From Candidatus Cacconaster equi (GTDB taxonomy: Bacteria; Bacteroidota; Bacteroidia; Bacteroidales; UBA932): a DNA stretch of 57,760 bases. Below, one piece after another: positions 10,601 to 17,488 of this stretch. Position numbers and translations under genes: made by a program. Numbering within the stretch: position 1 is the first letter of the stretch; every line of letters starts with the position of its first letter. The notes beneath the pieces were generated by a model. That model saw nothing but the letters and a program-made list of their open reading frames with translations. It was not told the DNA's origin and made no database searches. The stretch is taken from contig JAGHSK010000030.1 in the NCBI GenBank assembly GCA_018065895.1, forward strand, positions 1 through 57,760, in the 5' to 3' direction.

Positions 10601-10869
10601 ACATACACTTTCCTTCCAGCCATATCCGCTGCCTTTCGGGCAATCTGTGCACCGGCACGGGTGGCTTCATATCCACATAGGTTGAAAGTGTTTGTTTCCA
10701 GGATGTCTGCTCCGGCAGAAATGTATTGACTATGAATGTCTTCAATCACTTCTGGATGTGACAGGTTGAGCATGTCGGCACACTCTGACTTTATGCCGGA
10801 TGCCTGAAGCATCGTGCCCATTGCACCATCAAGGATCAGTATCCTCCTTTCCAGATCTTTCTCTATCAT
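7588..10869 (-). CDS. metH: Cobalamin-dependent methionine synthase
   Basis: Transfers the methyl group of 5-methyltetrahydrofolate to homocysteine through cobalamin. The 1093-residue protein has all four modules: homocysteine domain (about 1-310) with the zinc cysteines in GLNCSFG and GGCCGTTP; pterin domain (about 325-600) with FVNVGERTNVAGS; cap and B12 domain (about 610-830) with GDVHDIGKN, whose histidine (about 703) ligates cobalt; and an activation domain with RPAFGYSSCPDH. About 390 residues follow the cobalt histidine, against about 470 in E. coli MetH, so the activation domain is compact. The start at 10869 (MIEKDLERRILILDGAMG) is preferred to a longer reading from 10986, which would run through a terminator. 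The end overlaps metF. Confidence 0.95.
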   Translation of the reverse strand: MIEKDLERRILILDGAMGTMLQASGIKSECADMLNLSHPEVIEDIHSQYISAGADILETNTFNLCGYEATRAGAQIARKAADMAGRKVYVAGVLGPHSEGDIFKAYEENARALIDGGCDLIMIETVFYPINLKIALYTLDKIFSERGKSLPVMVSATINDKSGRLLTGTAIDALYNAISHFPIISFGLNCSFGAAEMVPFIEQISEKVSCAVSMHPNAGLPNHLGEYDQSPETMAEIIRQAASRGMLNIAGGCCGTTPDHIKAIASALKKIPPRRIVGKEDDVLTVSGLETVTIDLATQNFVNVGERTNVAGSKKFARLISEKNYEEASSIARKQVEDGANIIDINMDDPLLDAPHEMDNFIRFIQNDPAIAKAAVMIDSSDWNTVVAGLKAAPGRCIVNSISLKNGEEEFLQKAGEIRRFGAAAIVMAFDEEGQATDYDRKINICRRAYDLLTKKAGYRPCDIIFDVNVLTIGTGMASDRDYAVDFIKAVKWIKENLPGSHTSGGVSNLSFAFRGNNAVREAMHSAFLYHAIAAGLDMAIVNPSMLLPYTEIEPELLKAVEDVIFNSDEEATARLVQIAGEIKARASDGQTKEKEKPWRALPFEKRLEYALRNGTEEYLVEDLNEALEHMSALRIIDGPLLNGMENVGELFSEGKMFLPQVVKAAKTMRAAVEILQPEIEKEKGASCRRRKKMILATVKGDVHDIGKNILGIVLSCNDIDIIDLGVMVENQAIIEAISTEDADFVGVSGLITPSLKEMENLCHDMEKAGCNIPLFVGGATTTALHTALKLAPAYSGGVVYTNSASDCANMLAKMIRNPEECKAGIKQEQEKLKHLHLSNGEEFISVEEARKRAPHYDDFRQSASFGKSDFIEKWIDPALISDHIDWRMFLAFWGFRESSSEEAVKTLEAGKSMLRQMIEERQIEISCIAKFFDAHRSGDDIVLPEVRLGMHRSTSTLTEFESLADFFSEDKSTRVGLFAVKVEDHHKCCCDCRDYDHLMRESLCARLAEGAAQWLQLETAPDGNVIRPAFGYSSCPDHSLKEKAFFLLNATEELGIRLTGNYAMLPESSVCGMLISHPNAKYVNLREQNESK

Positions 10870-10873
10870 TCTG

Positions 10874-10881
10874 CAAAGATA
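10874..10881 (-). promoter_or_regulatory. metH promoter -7 box
   Basis: Minus-strand TATCTTTG fits TAnnTTTG exactly and ends only four bases before the metH ATG, so transcription would start at or very near the start codon. The -33 region falls inside the preceding terminator hairpin and has no clear TTTG. Confidence 0.55.
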
Positions 10882-10885
10882 ATTT

Positions 10886-10924
10886 AAAAAAAGAAGGCTG
10901 CCGAAAATCCGGCAGCCTTTTTTT
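10886..10924 (-). terminator. Intrinsic terminator after oadB
   Basis: Perfect ten-pair stem AAGGCTGCCG/CGGCAGCCTT (10894-10903 and 10910-10919) with a six-base loop. On the minus strand it is followed by C and seven T residues. It lies 22-60 bases past the oadB stop and closes the decarboxylase operon. Confidence 0.88.
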
Positions 10925-10945
10925 ATCGATTGATGTATCTGACAG

Positions 10946-12088
10946 CTAGCCGAGGAATCCGAGAAGAATACCGGCTGCAACGGCACTGCCGATAACTCCT
11001 GCTACGTTAGGTCCCATAGCATGCATCATCAAATAATTCGTAGGATCATATTCACGGCCCACATTGTTGGAAACGCGGGCTGCATCAGGCACAGCTGAAA
11101 CACCGGCATTGCCGATGAGCGGGTTGATCTTGTTGCCTTCCTTGAGGAAAAGATTGAAGATCTTCACGAAAAGCACACCTGCAAATGTGGCAATGAGGAA
11201 CGAACATGCTCCAATGACGAATATCCAGATTGAGCGTGTCTGGAGGAACTGGTCTGCTTGAGTGGAGGCACCTACGGTAACTCCGATGAGGATGGTCACG
11301 ATATCGATGAGCGGACCGCTTGCAGTGTTTGCGAGACGTTTTGTAACACCGCTTTCCTTAAGAAGGTTACCGAAGAAGAGCATACCGAGCAAAGGAATGC
11401 CTGAAGGCACGATGAATGCAGTCAGGAGGAATCCGATGATAGGGAAAAGCACTTTTTCAGTGTGCGATACCTGACGTGGAGTCTTCATTCTGATCAGACG
11501 TTCCTTCTTGGTGGTGAGCAATCTCATGATAGGCGGCTGGATGACAGGCACAAGAGCCATGTATGAATAGGCTGAAACCGCAATGGCACCCATCATGTCA
11601 GGAGCAAGTCTTGACGAAAGGAAGATTGCGGTAGGGCCATCCGCTCCACCGATGATGCCGATTGCACCCGCCTGAGCCGGGTCGAATCCGAATGCCAGGG
11701 ATATGGCATAGGCCCCAAAGATACCGAACTGCGCCGCTGCTCCGATAAGGAACAGTTTAGGATTCGATATGAGGGCGGAAAAGTCTGTCATCGCCCCGAT
11801 ACCAAGGAAGATGAGAGGCGGGTAGAATCCTCTTTGTACACCTTGATAAAGGATATTCAAAACGGAACCTTCTTCATATACTCCTACATTGAGTCCCTGG
11901 AAAAGAGGTATGTTTCCTATCAGGATTCCGAATCCGATAGGAACCAGAAGCATCGGTTCCCAGTCTTTCTTGATGCCGAGATACAGGAAGATCAGACCAA
12001 AGCAGATCATTATCAGGTAGTCCGTCGTGAAATTGGCGAAACCTGTGAATGACCAGAATGTCTGAAGATTTTCTAATATCTTGTCCAT
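10946..12088 (-). CDS. oadB: Sodium-translocating decarboxylase beta subunit
   Basis: Integral membrane subunit (380 residues, roughly ten hydrophobic helices) that decarboxylates carboxybiotin and uses the energy to move Na+ out of the cell. GAIGIIGGADGPTAIF (about 141-156) holds the essential aspartate (D150 here) of the OadB/MmdB/GcdB family, and GNAGVSAVPDAARVSN near the C-terminus is the second conserved loop. It follows the biotin carrier gene by four bases and is the last gene before the terminator. With an MmdA-type carboxyltransferase and an epimerase in the operon, the complex most likely acts on methylmalonyl-CoA rather than oxaloacetate. Confidence 0.94.
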   Translation of the reverse strand: MDKILENLQTFWSFTGFANFTTDYLIMICFGLIFLYLGIKKDWEPMLLVPIGFGILIGNIPLFQGLNVGVYEEGSVLNILYQGVQRGFYPPLIFLGIGAMTDFSALISNPKLFLIGAAAQFGIFGAYAISLAFGFDPAQAGAIGIIGGADGPTAIFLSSRLAPDMMGAIAVSAYSYMALVPVIQPPIMRLLTTKKERLIRMKTPRQVSHTEKVLFPIIGFLLTAFIVPSGIPLLGMLFFGNLLKESGVTKRLANTASGPLIDIVTILIGVTVGASTQADQFLQTRSIWIFVIGACSFLIATFAGVLFVKIFNLFLKEGNKINPLIGNAGVSAVPDAARVSNNVGREYDPTNYLMMHAMGPNVAGVIGSAVAAGILLGFLG

Positions 12089-12092
12089 AAGA

Positions 12093-12524
12093 CTAGCCGA
12101 TAACTACGAGAGCAGCGCCTTCGAGAACTGAATCACCTTTCTGAACCTTGATGCTCTGAACTGTTCCGTTGCAAGGGGCTTCAATGGAGTTCTCCATTTT
12201 CATTGCTTCAAGAACGATGAGGCATTCGCCTTTGCTTACTGCCTGACCTTCCTTGCAGTTTACGTTGAGAACAACGCCTGGAAGAGGTGAGTTGACGGTT
12301 GTTCCGCCTGCAGGGGCGGCTGCTTTAGGAGCGGCAGCAGGAGCCGGAGCAGCTGCAGGGGCAGGAGCGGCGGCTGGCTTTGGAGCTGCTTTAGGAGCAG
12401 CGCTCTGACCAAGTTCTACATTGTAAGGATTGCCATTGACAGACACCTTTGCGTTTGATTCAGCAACTTCTTCAACAACTACGTCGTATGTGTTGCCATT
12501 GATTTTGATTTTGTATTCTTTCAT
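12093..12524 (-). CDS. mmdC: Biotin carrier subunit of decarboxylase
   Basis: Small protein (143 residues) that carries the carboxyl group on biotin between the carboxyltransferase and the membrane beta subunit. The C-terminal biotinyl domain (about 78-143) contains EAMKMEN, so K109 should be biotinylated. It is preceded by a flexible alanine/proline linker (about 42-72) and an N-terminal beta-rich segment (MKEYKIKINGNTYDVVVEEV) typical of decarboxylase gamma/biotin subunits. It lies between the small OadG-tail-like gene and oadB. Confidence 0.93.
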   Translation of the reverse strand: MKEYKIKINGNTYDVVVEEVAESNAKVSVNGNPYNVELGQSAAPKAAPKPAAAPAPAAAPAPAAAPKAAAPAGGTTVNSPLPGVVLNVNCKEGQAVSKGECLIVLEAMKMENSIEAPCNGTVQSIKVQKGDSVLEGAALVVIG

Positions 12525-12550
12525 TTTGTTGATCGTTTAAAGTTGGTTGG

Positions 12551-12907
12551 TTATTTGAATCGGAATGCTGGCTTGAAAATCATCGGGGCCATGTTGAGCG
12601 GATAGAACTTGTCTACCGGTGCTGGGGCCTGACGCATTGTCATAGCCTTGAGACTCCAAGGAGAAGAGCATCTGCCGTATGGCAGAATCGTGAGCTTGAA
12701 ACTCTCCTTGTCGTGAGGCATCTCTTCGACACAAGGGACGTCTTCGGCGGTGTACTCTTCAAGAGCTGCCGCGATGGCGGCTGCAATCTCTTCCGCATTG
12801 TCCTTGCGCGAAGGATTGCCTGCAGATGCAGCATCAACACCATTTATCACAATGTTGATTGTAATGTTGCTTTTACCGCTATCAAGTGTTACTGATTGTT
12901 CGTTCAT
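12551..12907 (-). CDS. Small cytosolic protein resembling the OadG C-terminal tail
   Basis: A 118-residue protein with no signal peptide or membrane helix, between the OadG-like gene and the biotin carrier. Residues 38-94 align by eye with the C-terminal tail of the neighbouring OadG-like protein: EEIAAAIAAALEEY against DEVYAAIVAALEMW, and HDKESFKLTILP against HDEESFVLTIVP, followed in both by a tryptophan and basic residues. It looks like a duplicated or detached copy of that tail. The tail of OadG is where the soluble carboxyltransferase docks in known pumps, so this protein may help assembly (inference). The biochemical role is unknown. Confidence 0.8.
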   Translation of the reverse strand: MNEQSVTLDSGKSNITINIVINGVDAASAGNPSRKDNAEEIAAAIAAALEEYTAEDVPCVEEMPHDKESFKLTILPYGRCSSPWSLKAMTMRQAPAPVDKFYPLNMAPMIFKPAFRFK

Positions 12908-12924
12908 TGTTGTCAGATTTGATT

Positions 12925-13869
12925 TTATTTCTTCATCAGAGGAAGCTTGGTGAGCAGTTCGTGCTTGTCATTCCAGGCGCTGTGCGTTGGAACGATGGTA
13001 AGAACGAAACTCTCCTCGTCGTGAAGCTGGTTGCTTTCCTTCCACATCTCAAGAGCGGCAACTATTGCAGCATAAACCTCATCCTCCGAAGCTTTTCCTC
13101 CTTTGGCGGCAGGAACGGCTTTGGCTGATGGAGTTGCGACAACTTCTTTACTGTCACCTTTCTCCTTGTCTGGGCGGGTATAGATTTTTGATATCTGCTT
13201 GAAGAGGAAGTAAAGAATGATCAGGGCAATGAATACGACTGACATAGCCAGTGCGGCCATCATCCAGCCATATGGGTCCATCTCTTTCATCCTCTGAGGC
13301 TTCGCCGTCTTGTCAATCATCGAGTTGTTGGTGCTTGCGCTTGTTCTGTCAAGCACTGCCCAACCTTCCCCGTCACCTGTGATTGAACCGATTCCGTCTT
13401 CAACTCGTCCATATGAAATGTTGGCCATAGTCGAATCCTTGAGTGCCGGATCAATCTTGATGCGGTCGATGATGCTCTTGCCATCGCCCTTGGTGAAGAT
13501 TATCTCTTTCGCCCCGAGAAGATCGAAATTCACATGGAAAGTTCCTCTGAACGGCTGATTGTCCGCCCAGAAGATGACATGCTGGCGAGGTTTGATCTTC
13601 GTCAGTATATCACCGCCGGGAATCTGATATTTCTTGAGGTTTGCCGGGTCGTCTGACAGATAGCAGCCTCCGATGTCGACTGTCCCGTACGAGGCATTGA
13701 AAATCTCAATCCAGGAACTCTGCTGTCCGTAGTCATCCTGAAAATCATTGGTGTTGATGACCAGGAATTCGTTCAGACGCATCTGTCCCTGACTTTGAGC
13801 TCCTGCCGAAAGGGCAGCCGTCAAACAGATAATAGTTAATATGAATCTTCTTAAATTTTTCACTTTCAA
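12925..13869 (-). CDS. Lamin-tail domain / OadG-like gamma subunit
   Basis: A 314-residue protein. The order is: signal peptide (about 1-24, ending SAGAQ); a periplasmic lamin-tail-type beta domain (about 31-174, with LNEFLVINTNDF and SSWIEIFNAS); one membrane helix (about 202-222); a low-complexity linker; and a cytoplasmic tail with DEVYAAIVAALEMW and HDEESFVLTIVP. The helix plus charged tail is what normal OadG/MmdD subunits (under about 120 residues) consist of; they anchor the carboxyltransferase to the beta subunit. Here an extracytoplasmic domain has been added in front. It lies ten bases after mmdA. Confidence 0.82.
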   Translation of the reverse strand: MKVKNLRRFILTIICLTAALSAGAQSQGQMRLNEFLVINTNDFQDDYGQQSSWIEIFNASYGTVDIGGCYLSDDPANLKKYQIPGGDILTKIKPRQHVIFWADNQPFRGTFHVNFDLLGAKEIIFTKGDGKSIIDRIKIDPALKDSTMANISYGRVEDGIGSITGDGEGWAVLDRTSASTNNSMIDKTAKPQRMKEMDPYGWMMAALAMSVVFIALIILYFLFKQISKIYTRPDKEKGDSKEVVATPSAKAVPAAKGGKASEDEVYAAIVAALEMWKESNQLHDEESFVLTIVPTHSAWNDKHELLTKLPLMKK

Positions 13870-13878
13870 TGCAAATGG

Positions 13879-15441
13879 TTAGAGTGGGAGGTTATCGTGC
13901 TTCTTTGCCGGGTTGGTAACCTTCTTGTTCTGAAGTTGTGCCAAAGCGCGAATAATGCGGAAACGGGTGTTCCTTGGCTCGATAACGTCATCGATGTAAC
14001 CATATTTGGCCGCATTGTAAGGGTTGCAGAAGAGGTCGTTGTACTCTTTCTTCTTGGCTTCTGCCAATGCAGCTCTCTTCTCAGGATCCTCTTCAGCCTT
14101 GATTTCCTTTGCATAGAGGACTGCAACTGCGCCGTCAGCTCCCATAACTGCAATGTTCGCGGTAGGCCATGCGTAGTTGATGTCACCACGGAGCTGCTTG
14201 CAGCTCATTACGATGTGTGATCCACCATAAGATTTGCGGAGTGTTACGGTTACCTTTGGAATCGTAGCCTCACCGTATGCATAGAGAAGCTTTGCACCGT
14301 GAACGATGATTCCGCCGTACTCCTGCTGAGTTCCAGGGAGGAATCCCGGTACGTCGACGAGAGTCACTACAGGAATGTTGAATGCGTCACAGAAACGAAC
14401 GAAACGGGCGCCTTTGCGTGAAGAGTTGATATCGAGAACACCGGCGAGGTATTTAGGCTGGTTTGCAACAATACCTACTGAAACGCCGCCGAAACGTGCG
14501 AAGCCTACGATGATGTTCTTTGCATAGTCTTTGTGGACTTCAAGGAATTTGCCGTCATCGACAATGGCTCCGATAACCTTATACATATCGTATGGGGCGT
14601 TAGGGCTGTCTGGAATGATCTCATTGAGAGAATCTTCAACTCTGTCGATAGGGTCGTTCGTCGGAACGAAAGGCGGCTCCTCCATATTGTTTGAAGGAAT
14701 ATAGCTGAGGAGTTCACGGATTACAGCGATTGCATCTTCTTCAGTTGATGACTTGAAGTGAGCCACACCGCTCTTGCTTGCGTGTACTGAAGCCCCGCCG
14801 AGAGTCTCCTGTGTAACGTCTTCACCGAGAACCTGCTTTACTACTGCAGGACCTGTGAGGAACATATATGATGTGCCTTCTGACATGATGATGAAGTCAG
14901 TGAGGGCAGGAGAGTAAACTGCACCACCGGCGCAAGGACCGAGAATTGCGGAAATCTGAGGAACTACACCTGAAGAAAGGATGTTGCGTTCGAAAATCTC
15001 AGAGTAGCCTGCAAGTGCGTTCACGCCTTCCTGAATACGGGCTCCGCCTGAATCGTTGAGGCCGATGCAAGGTGCACCGTTCTTGAGCGCCATATCCATA
15101 ACCTTGCAGATCTTCTGTGCGAGGGTCTCTGAAAGGGATCCGCCGATTACGGTGAAATCCTGAGCGAATACATATACGAGTCTGCCGGCTACTGTACCGT
15201 AACCGGTTACGACACCGTCACCGAGGTATGTCTTCTTTTCCATACCGAAGTTATGGCAGCGGTGCTGCATGAACATATCGAATTCTTCGATGCTGCCTTC
15301 ATCGAGAAGCATGTTGATTCTCTCACGGGCAGTGTACTTTCCTTTTGCATGCTGGCTGTCTATGCCTTTCTGGCCGCCACCGATGCGAGCTTTCTCTCTA
15401 AGTTCTATAAGCTCCTTAACTTTCTCAAGTTGCTGACTCAT
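13879..15441 (-). CDS. mmdA: Methylmalonyl-CoA decarboxylase carboxyltransferase subunit alpha
   Basis: Carboxyltransferase of 520 residues that moves the carboxyl group of methylmalonyl-CoA to biotin, giving propionyl-CoA. It has the two crotonase-like halves of acyl-CoA carboxyltransferases: the N-terminal half with [10 protein letters not shown] and [16 protein letters not shown], the C-terminal half with [18 protein letters not shown] and [16 protein letters not shown]. The same fold serves propionyl-CoA carboxylase beta subunits, but the membrane beta subunit and biotin carrier downstream and the epimerase upstream argue for the sodium-pumping decarboxylase. The enzyme probably takes part in propionate formation from succinate. 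Confidence 0.93.
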   Translation of the reverse strand: MSQQLEKVKELIELREKARIGGGQKGIDSQHAKGKYTARERINMLLDEGSIEEFDMFMQHRCHNFGMEKKTYLGDGVVTGYGTVAGRLVYVFAQDFTVIGGSLSETLAQKICKVMDMALKNGAPCIGLNDSGGARIQEGVNALAGYSEIFERNILSSGVVPQISAILGPCAGGAVYSPALTDFIIMSEGTSYMFLTGPAVVKQVLGEDVTQETLGGASVHASKSGVAHFKSSTEEDAIAVIRELLSYIPSNNMEEPPFVPTNDPIDRVEDSLNEIIPDSPNAPYDMYKVIGAIVDDGKFLEVHKDYAKNIIVGFARFGGVSVGIVANQPKYLAGVLDINSSRKGARFVRFCDAFNIPVVTLVDVPGFLPGTQQEYGGIIVHGAKLLYAYGEATIPKVTVTLRKSYGGSHIVMSCKQLRGDINYAWPTANIAVMGADGAVAVLYAKEIKAEEDPEKRAALAEAKKKEYNDLFCNPYNAAKYGYIDDVIEPRNTRFRIIRALAQLQNKKVTNPAKKHDNLPL

Positions 15442-15497
15442 TATAAAAATAGATTTAAAGTTTATTTTGTTTGATTTGTTTCCGTTTCAGTGAATGA

Positions 15498-15905
15498 TTA
15501 TTCTCCTTTCATGCAAAGTTCGGTGAGAACACCTTTGGTTGACTTCGGGTGAAGGAACGCAATCTTAAGACCTTCCGCACCTTTACGAGGGGCTTTGTCA
15601 ATCAGGCGTACACCTTTCTCCTCAGCTTCAGCAAGGCAGGCTGCAACGTCATCCGTTGCAAATGCTATATGATGAATGCCTTCGCCTCTTTTCTCAATGA
15701 AACCTGCGATTGTGCTTTCCGGGCAGGTAGGTTCGAGAAGTTCAAGTTTTGTCTGTCCGATCTTGAAGAAAGCTGTTTTTACTTTCTGGTCAGCTACTTC
15801 TTCGATTGAATAGCATTTGAGACCGAGAACTTGTTCGTAATAAGGGATGGCTTCTTCCAATGACTTGACTGCTATGCCAAGGTGTTCGATGTGAGTAAGA
15901 TTCAT
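15498..15905 (-). CDS. mce: Methylmalonyl-CoA epimerase
   Basis: Interconverts (R)- and (S)-methylmalonyl-CoA so that the mutase product can enter the decarboxylase. It has 135 residues and belongs to the vicinal oxygen chelate fold, with two repeats: HIEHLGIAVKSLEEAIPYYE at the start and GIHHIAFATDDVAACLAEA in the middle. The metal ligands expected are the N-terminal histidine, the histidine of HHIAF and a C-terminal glutamate in TELC. It lies 56 bases before mmdA, fitting its metabolic role. Confidence 0.94.
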   Translation of the reverse strand: MNLTHIEHLGIAVKSLEEAIPYYEQVLGLKCYSIEEVADQKVKTAFFKIGQTKLELLEPTCPESTIAGFIEKRGEGIHHIAFATDDVAACLAEAEEKGVRLIDKAPRKGAEGLKIAFLHPKSTKGVLTELCMKGE

Positions 15906-15925
15906 GATATGATAAATTTTAAGAT

Positions 15926-16669
15926 TTATTCTTCGATATTGTGGAATACATTCTGTACGTCCTCGTCGTCTTCGAGCTTCTCGAGAAGCTTGTCGATTTC
16001 AGCGCGCTGCTCGGCGCTCAGATGCTTCATCTCCCCGTTAGGGAAGCGGTCGAAGCCTGCGGATACAAGCTCGTATCCCTTGTCTTCAATGTATTTCTGA
16101 ATTGAGTTGAAGGCGGTGAAGTCGCCATATATTACAATTACGTCTTCGAATTCGTCTTCAGACTTTTCAATCTGATCTGCGAATACTTCGTCAGCTCCGA
16201 AATCGATGAGCTCGAGCTCGAGTTCCTCAATGTCGATTGAAGGGTTGCTCTTGATTTTGAAAACGCATTTGTGATCAAACATGAAAGCCACGCTTCCGGA
16301 TGTTCCGAGGTTGCCTCCGAATTTGGTGAAGTAACTGCGGACATTGGCGACGGTGCGGTTGGTGTTGTCGGTAGCTGTCTCGACGAGAATCGCTACGCCG
16401 TAAGGTCCGTAACCCTCGTAAACTATCTCCTTGTAATCGGCCTGATCCTTGTCAGTCGCCTTCTTTATGGCTCTTTCGATATTCTCCTTAGGCATATTCT
16501 CGCTTCTTGCCGTCTGGAGAAGTGCGCGGAGACGTGGGTTGCCGGTTACGTCAGGACCGCCCTGCTTTACTGCAATCGTGATTTCCTTTCCAATCTTTGT
16601 GAAAGTTCTGGCCATATGGCCCCAGCGTTTGAACTTTCTTTCCTTTCTGAATTCAAAAGCTCTTCCCAT
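15926..16669 (-). CDS. yebC: YebC/PmpR family protein (TACO1-like)
   Basis: A 247-residue cytoplasmic protein of the YebC/PmpR/TACO1 family. The start MGRAFEFRKERKFKRWGHMA and the following FTKIGKEI match the conserved N-terminal region, and NLGTSGSVAFMF marks the central domain. Family members have been described as transcription regulators and more recently as factors that relieve ribosome stalling; which applies here cannot be told. It begins two bases after the TPR protein stop and precedes mce by 20 bases, so it may be cotranscribed with the decarboxylase genes. Confidence 0.95.
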   Translation of the reverse strand: MGRAFEFRKERKFKRWGHMARTFTKIGKEITIAVKQGGPDVTGNPRLRALLQTARSENMPKENIERAIKKATDKDQADYKEIVYEGYGPYGVAILVETATDNTNRTVANVRSYFTKFGGNLGTSGSVAFMFDHKCVFKIKSNPSIDIEELELELIDFGADEVFADQIEKSEDEFEDVIVIYGDFTAFNSIQKYIEDKGYELVSAGFDRFPNGEMKHLSAEQRAEIDKLLEKLEDDEDVQNVFHNIEE

Positions 16670-16671
16670 AA

Positions 16672-17349
16672 CTATTCGGTTTCTTTGATTCGAGAAATGT
16701 ATTTGTCAATTTCGTAGCCTTCAAAAGTCTGAGGATAGAAATCCTTGATCTGCTGATAAAGGTCGAGAGCTTCTTTGTTGTTGCCGAGCTCTTCTGCCAT
16801 GATGGCTGCTTTGAACAGATAGGTTGCAGTGTATGCGTTGTCCTCGGTTGCGGCTGCCTTCTTGAAATATGAGAAAGCCTGATTGTTGTCGCCGAGGTTG
16901 GCGTATGCGTCACCGATTGCGCAGAGTGCGCGTGCCGTCATGATCTTGTCGGAAGATTTGTACTTCTTGAGCAGTTCGATAGCCTCCTCGTTGTTGCCGA
17001 GTTGGAGGTTGCAGATACCGGCATAAAGCAGAACGCTCTTACCGGCTTTTTTGCCGTACTGCTGGGCGATTTGTGTGAAGCCGAGAATGTTTCCGTCACC
17101 GTTGAGGGCCGTTTCAAAGTCTCCGGCCGCAAATTTCTGCTCTGCAGGGAACATCTGTGCCTGAGCTTCCTGTTTCGCAGGAGTAACGTACCATTTGTTT
17201 ACAGCAAGGATGGCGCAGACGATTACGACTGCAGCGATCAGTATCCACTCGATAGATTTCTGATTGTCCTTGAAGAACGCTTCGATTTTTGAGACTGTTG
17301 TAGCAACCTGAGGTCCTTCCTGAACTGGTTGTTGATTGTTATTTGCCAT
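16672..17349 (-). CDS. Membrane-anchored TPR protein (YfgM-like)
   Basis: A 225-residue protein with a cytoplasmic N-terminus rich in Q and N, one membrane helix (about 34-50, SIEWILIAAVVIVCAILAV) and an extracytoplasmic set of TPR-like helices (about 60-220). The length and layout resemble YfgM/anchored TPR proteins linked to periplasmic chaperone networks; the exact role is not visible. The repeats contain typical motifs such as ALCAIGDAYANLGDNNQAFSY. It is the first gene of the minus-strand run that leads into yebC and mce. No TAnnTTTG box was found in the 139 bases between it and recF on this strand. Confidence 0.75.
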   Translation of the reverse strand: MANNNQQPVQEGPQVATTVSKIEAFFKDNQKSIEWILIAAVVIVCAILAVNKWYVTPAKQEAQAQMFPAEQKFAAGDFETALNGDGNILGFTQIAQQYGKKAGKSVLLYAGICNLQLGNNEEAIELLKKYKSSDKIMTARALCAIGDAYANLGDNNQAFSYFKKAAATEDNAYTATYLFKAAIMAEELGNNKEALDLYQQIKDFYPQTFEGYEIDKYISRIKETE

Positions 17350-17463
17350 TGTATTTGTTATTTGTTTTTATTTCTTGTCTGGCCCGGAAAACCCTTTACT
17401 TTCAAGGCGAATTTTGCAATCCGCAAAAATAGTTAGAAAAATGGGAATAACCAATATATTTTG

Positions 17464-17471
17464 TACATTTG
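17464..17471 (+). promoter_or_regulatory. recF promoter -7 box
   Basis: TACATTTG fits TAnnTTTG and ends 17 bases before the recF ATG. No convincing TTTG lies 19-21 bases upstream, so this is a partial match. It sits in the 139-base gap between the divergent TPR gene and recF. Confidence 0.5.
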
Positions 17472-17488
17472 TACCATAAGATTTGAAC

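Noticed and set aside
10870-10945. Cobalamin or SAM riboswitch before metH
   Set aside because: The gap is only 76 bases and is filled by the terminator and promoter; there is no room for either aptamer.
10870-10986. Longer metH start
   Set aside because: The extra residues would run through the intrinsic terminator and into the oadB end; the promoter box lies after it.
13879-15441. Calling the carboxyltransferase propionyl-CoA carboxylase beta
   Set aside because: The operon has a membrane beta subunit and biotin carrier, and no biotin carboxylase, which fits a decarboxylase pump.
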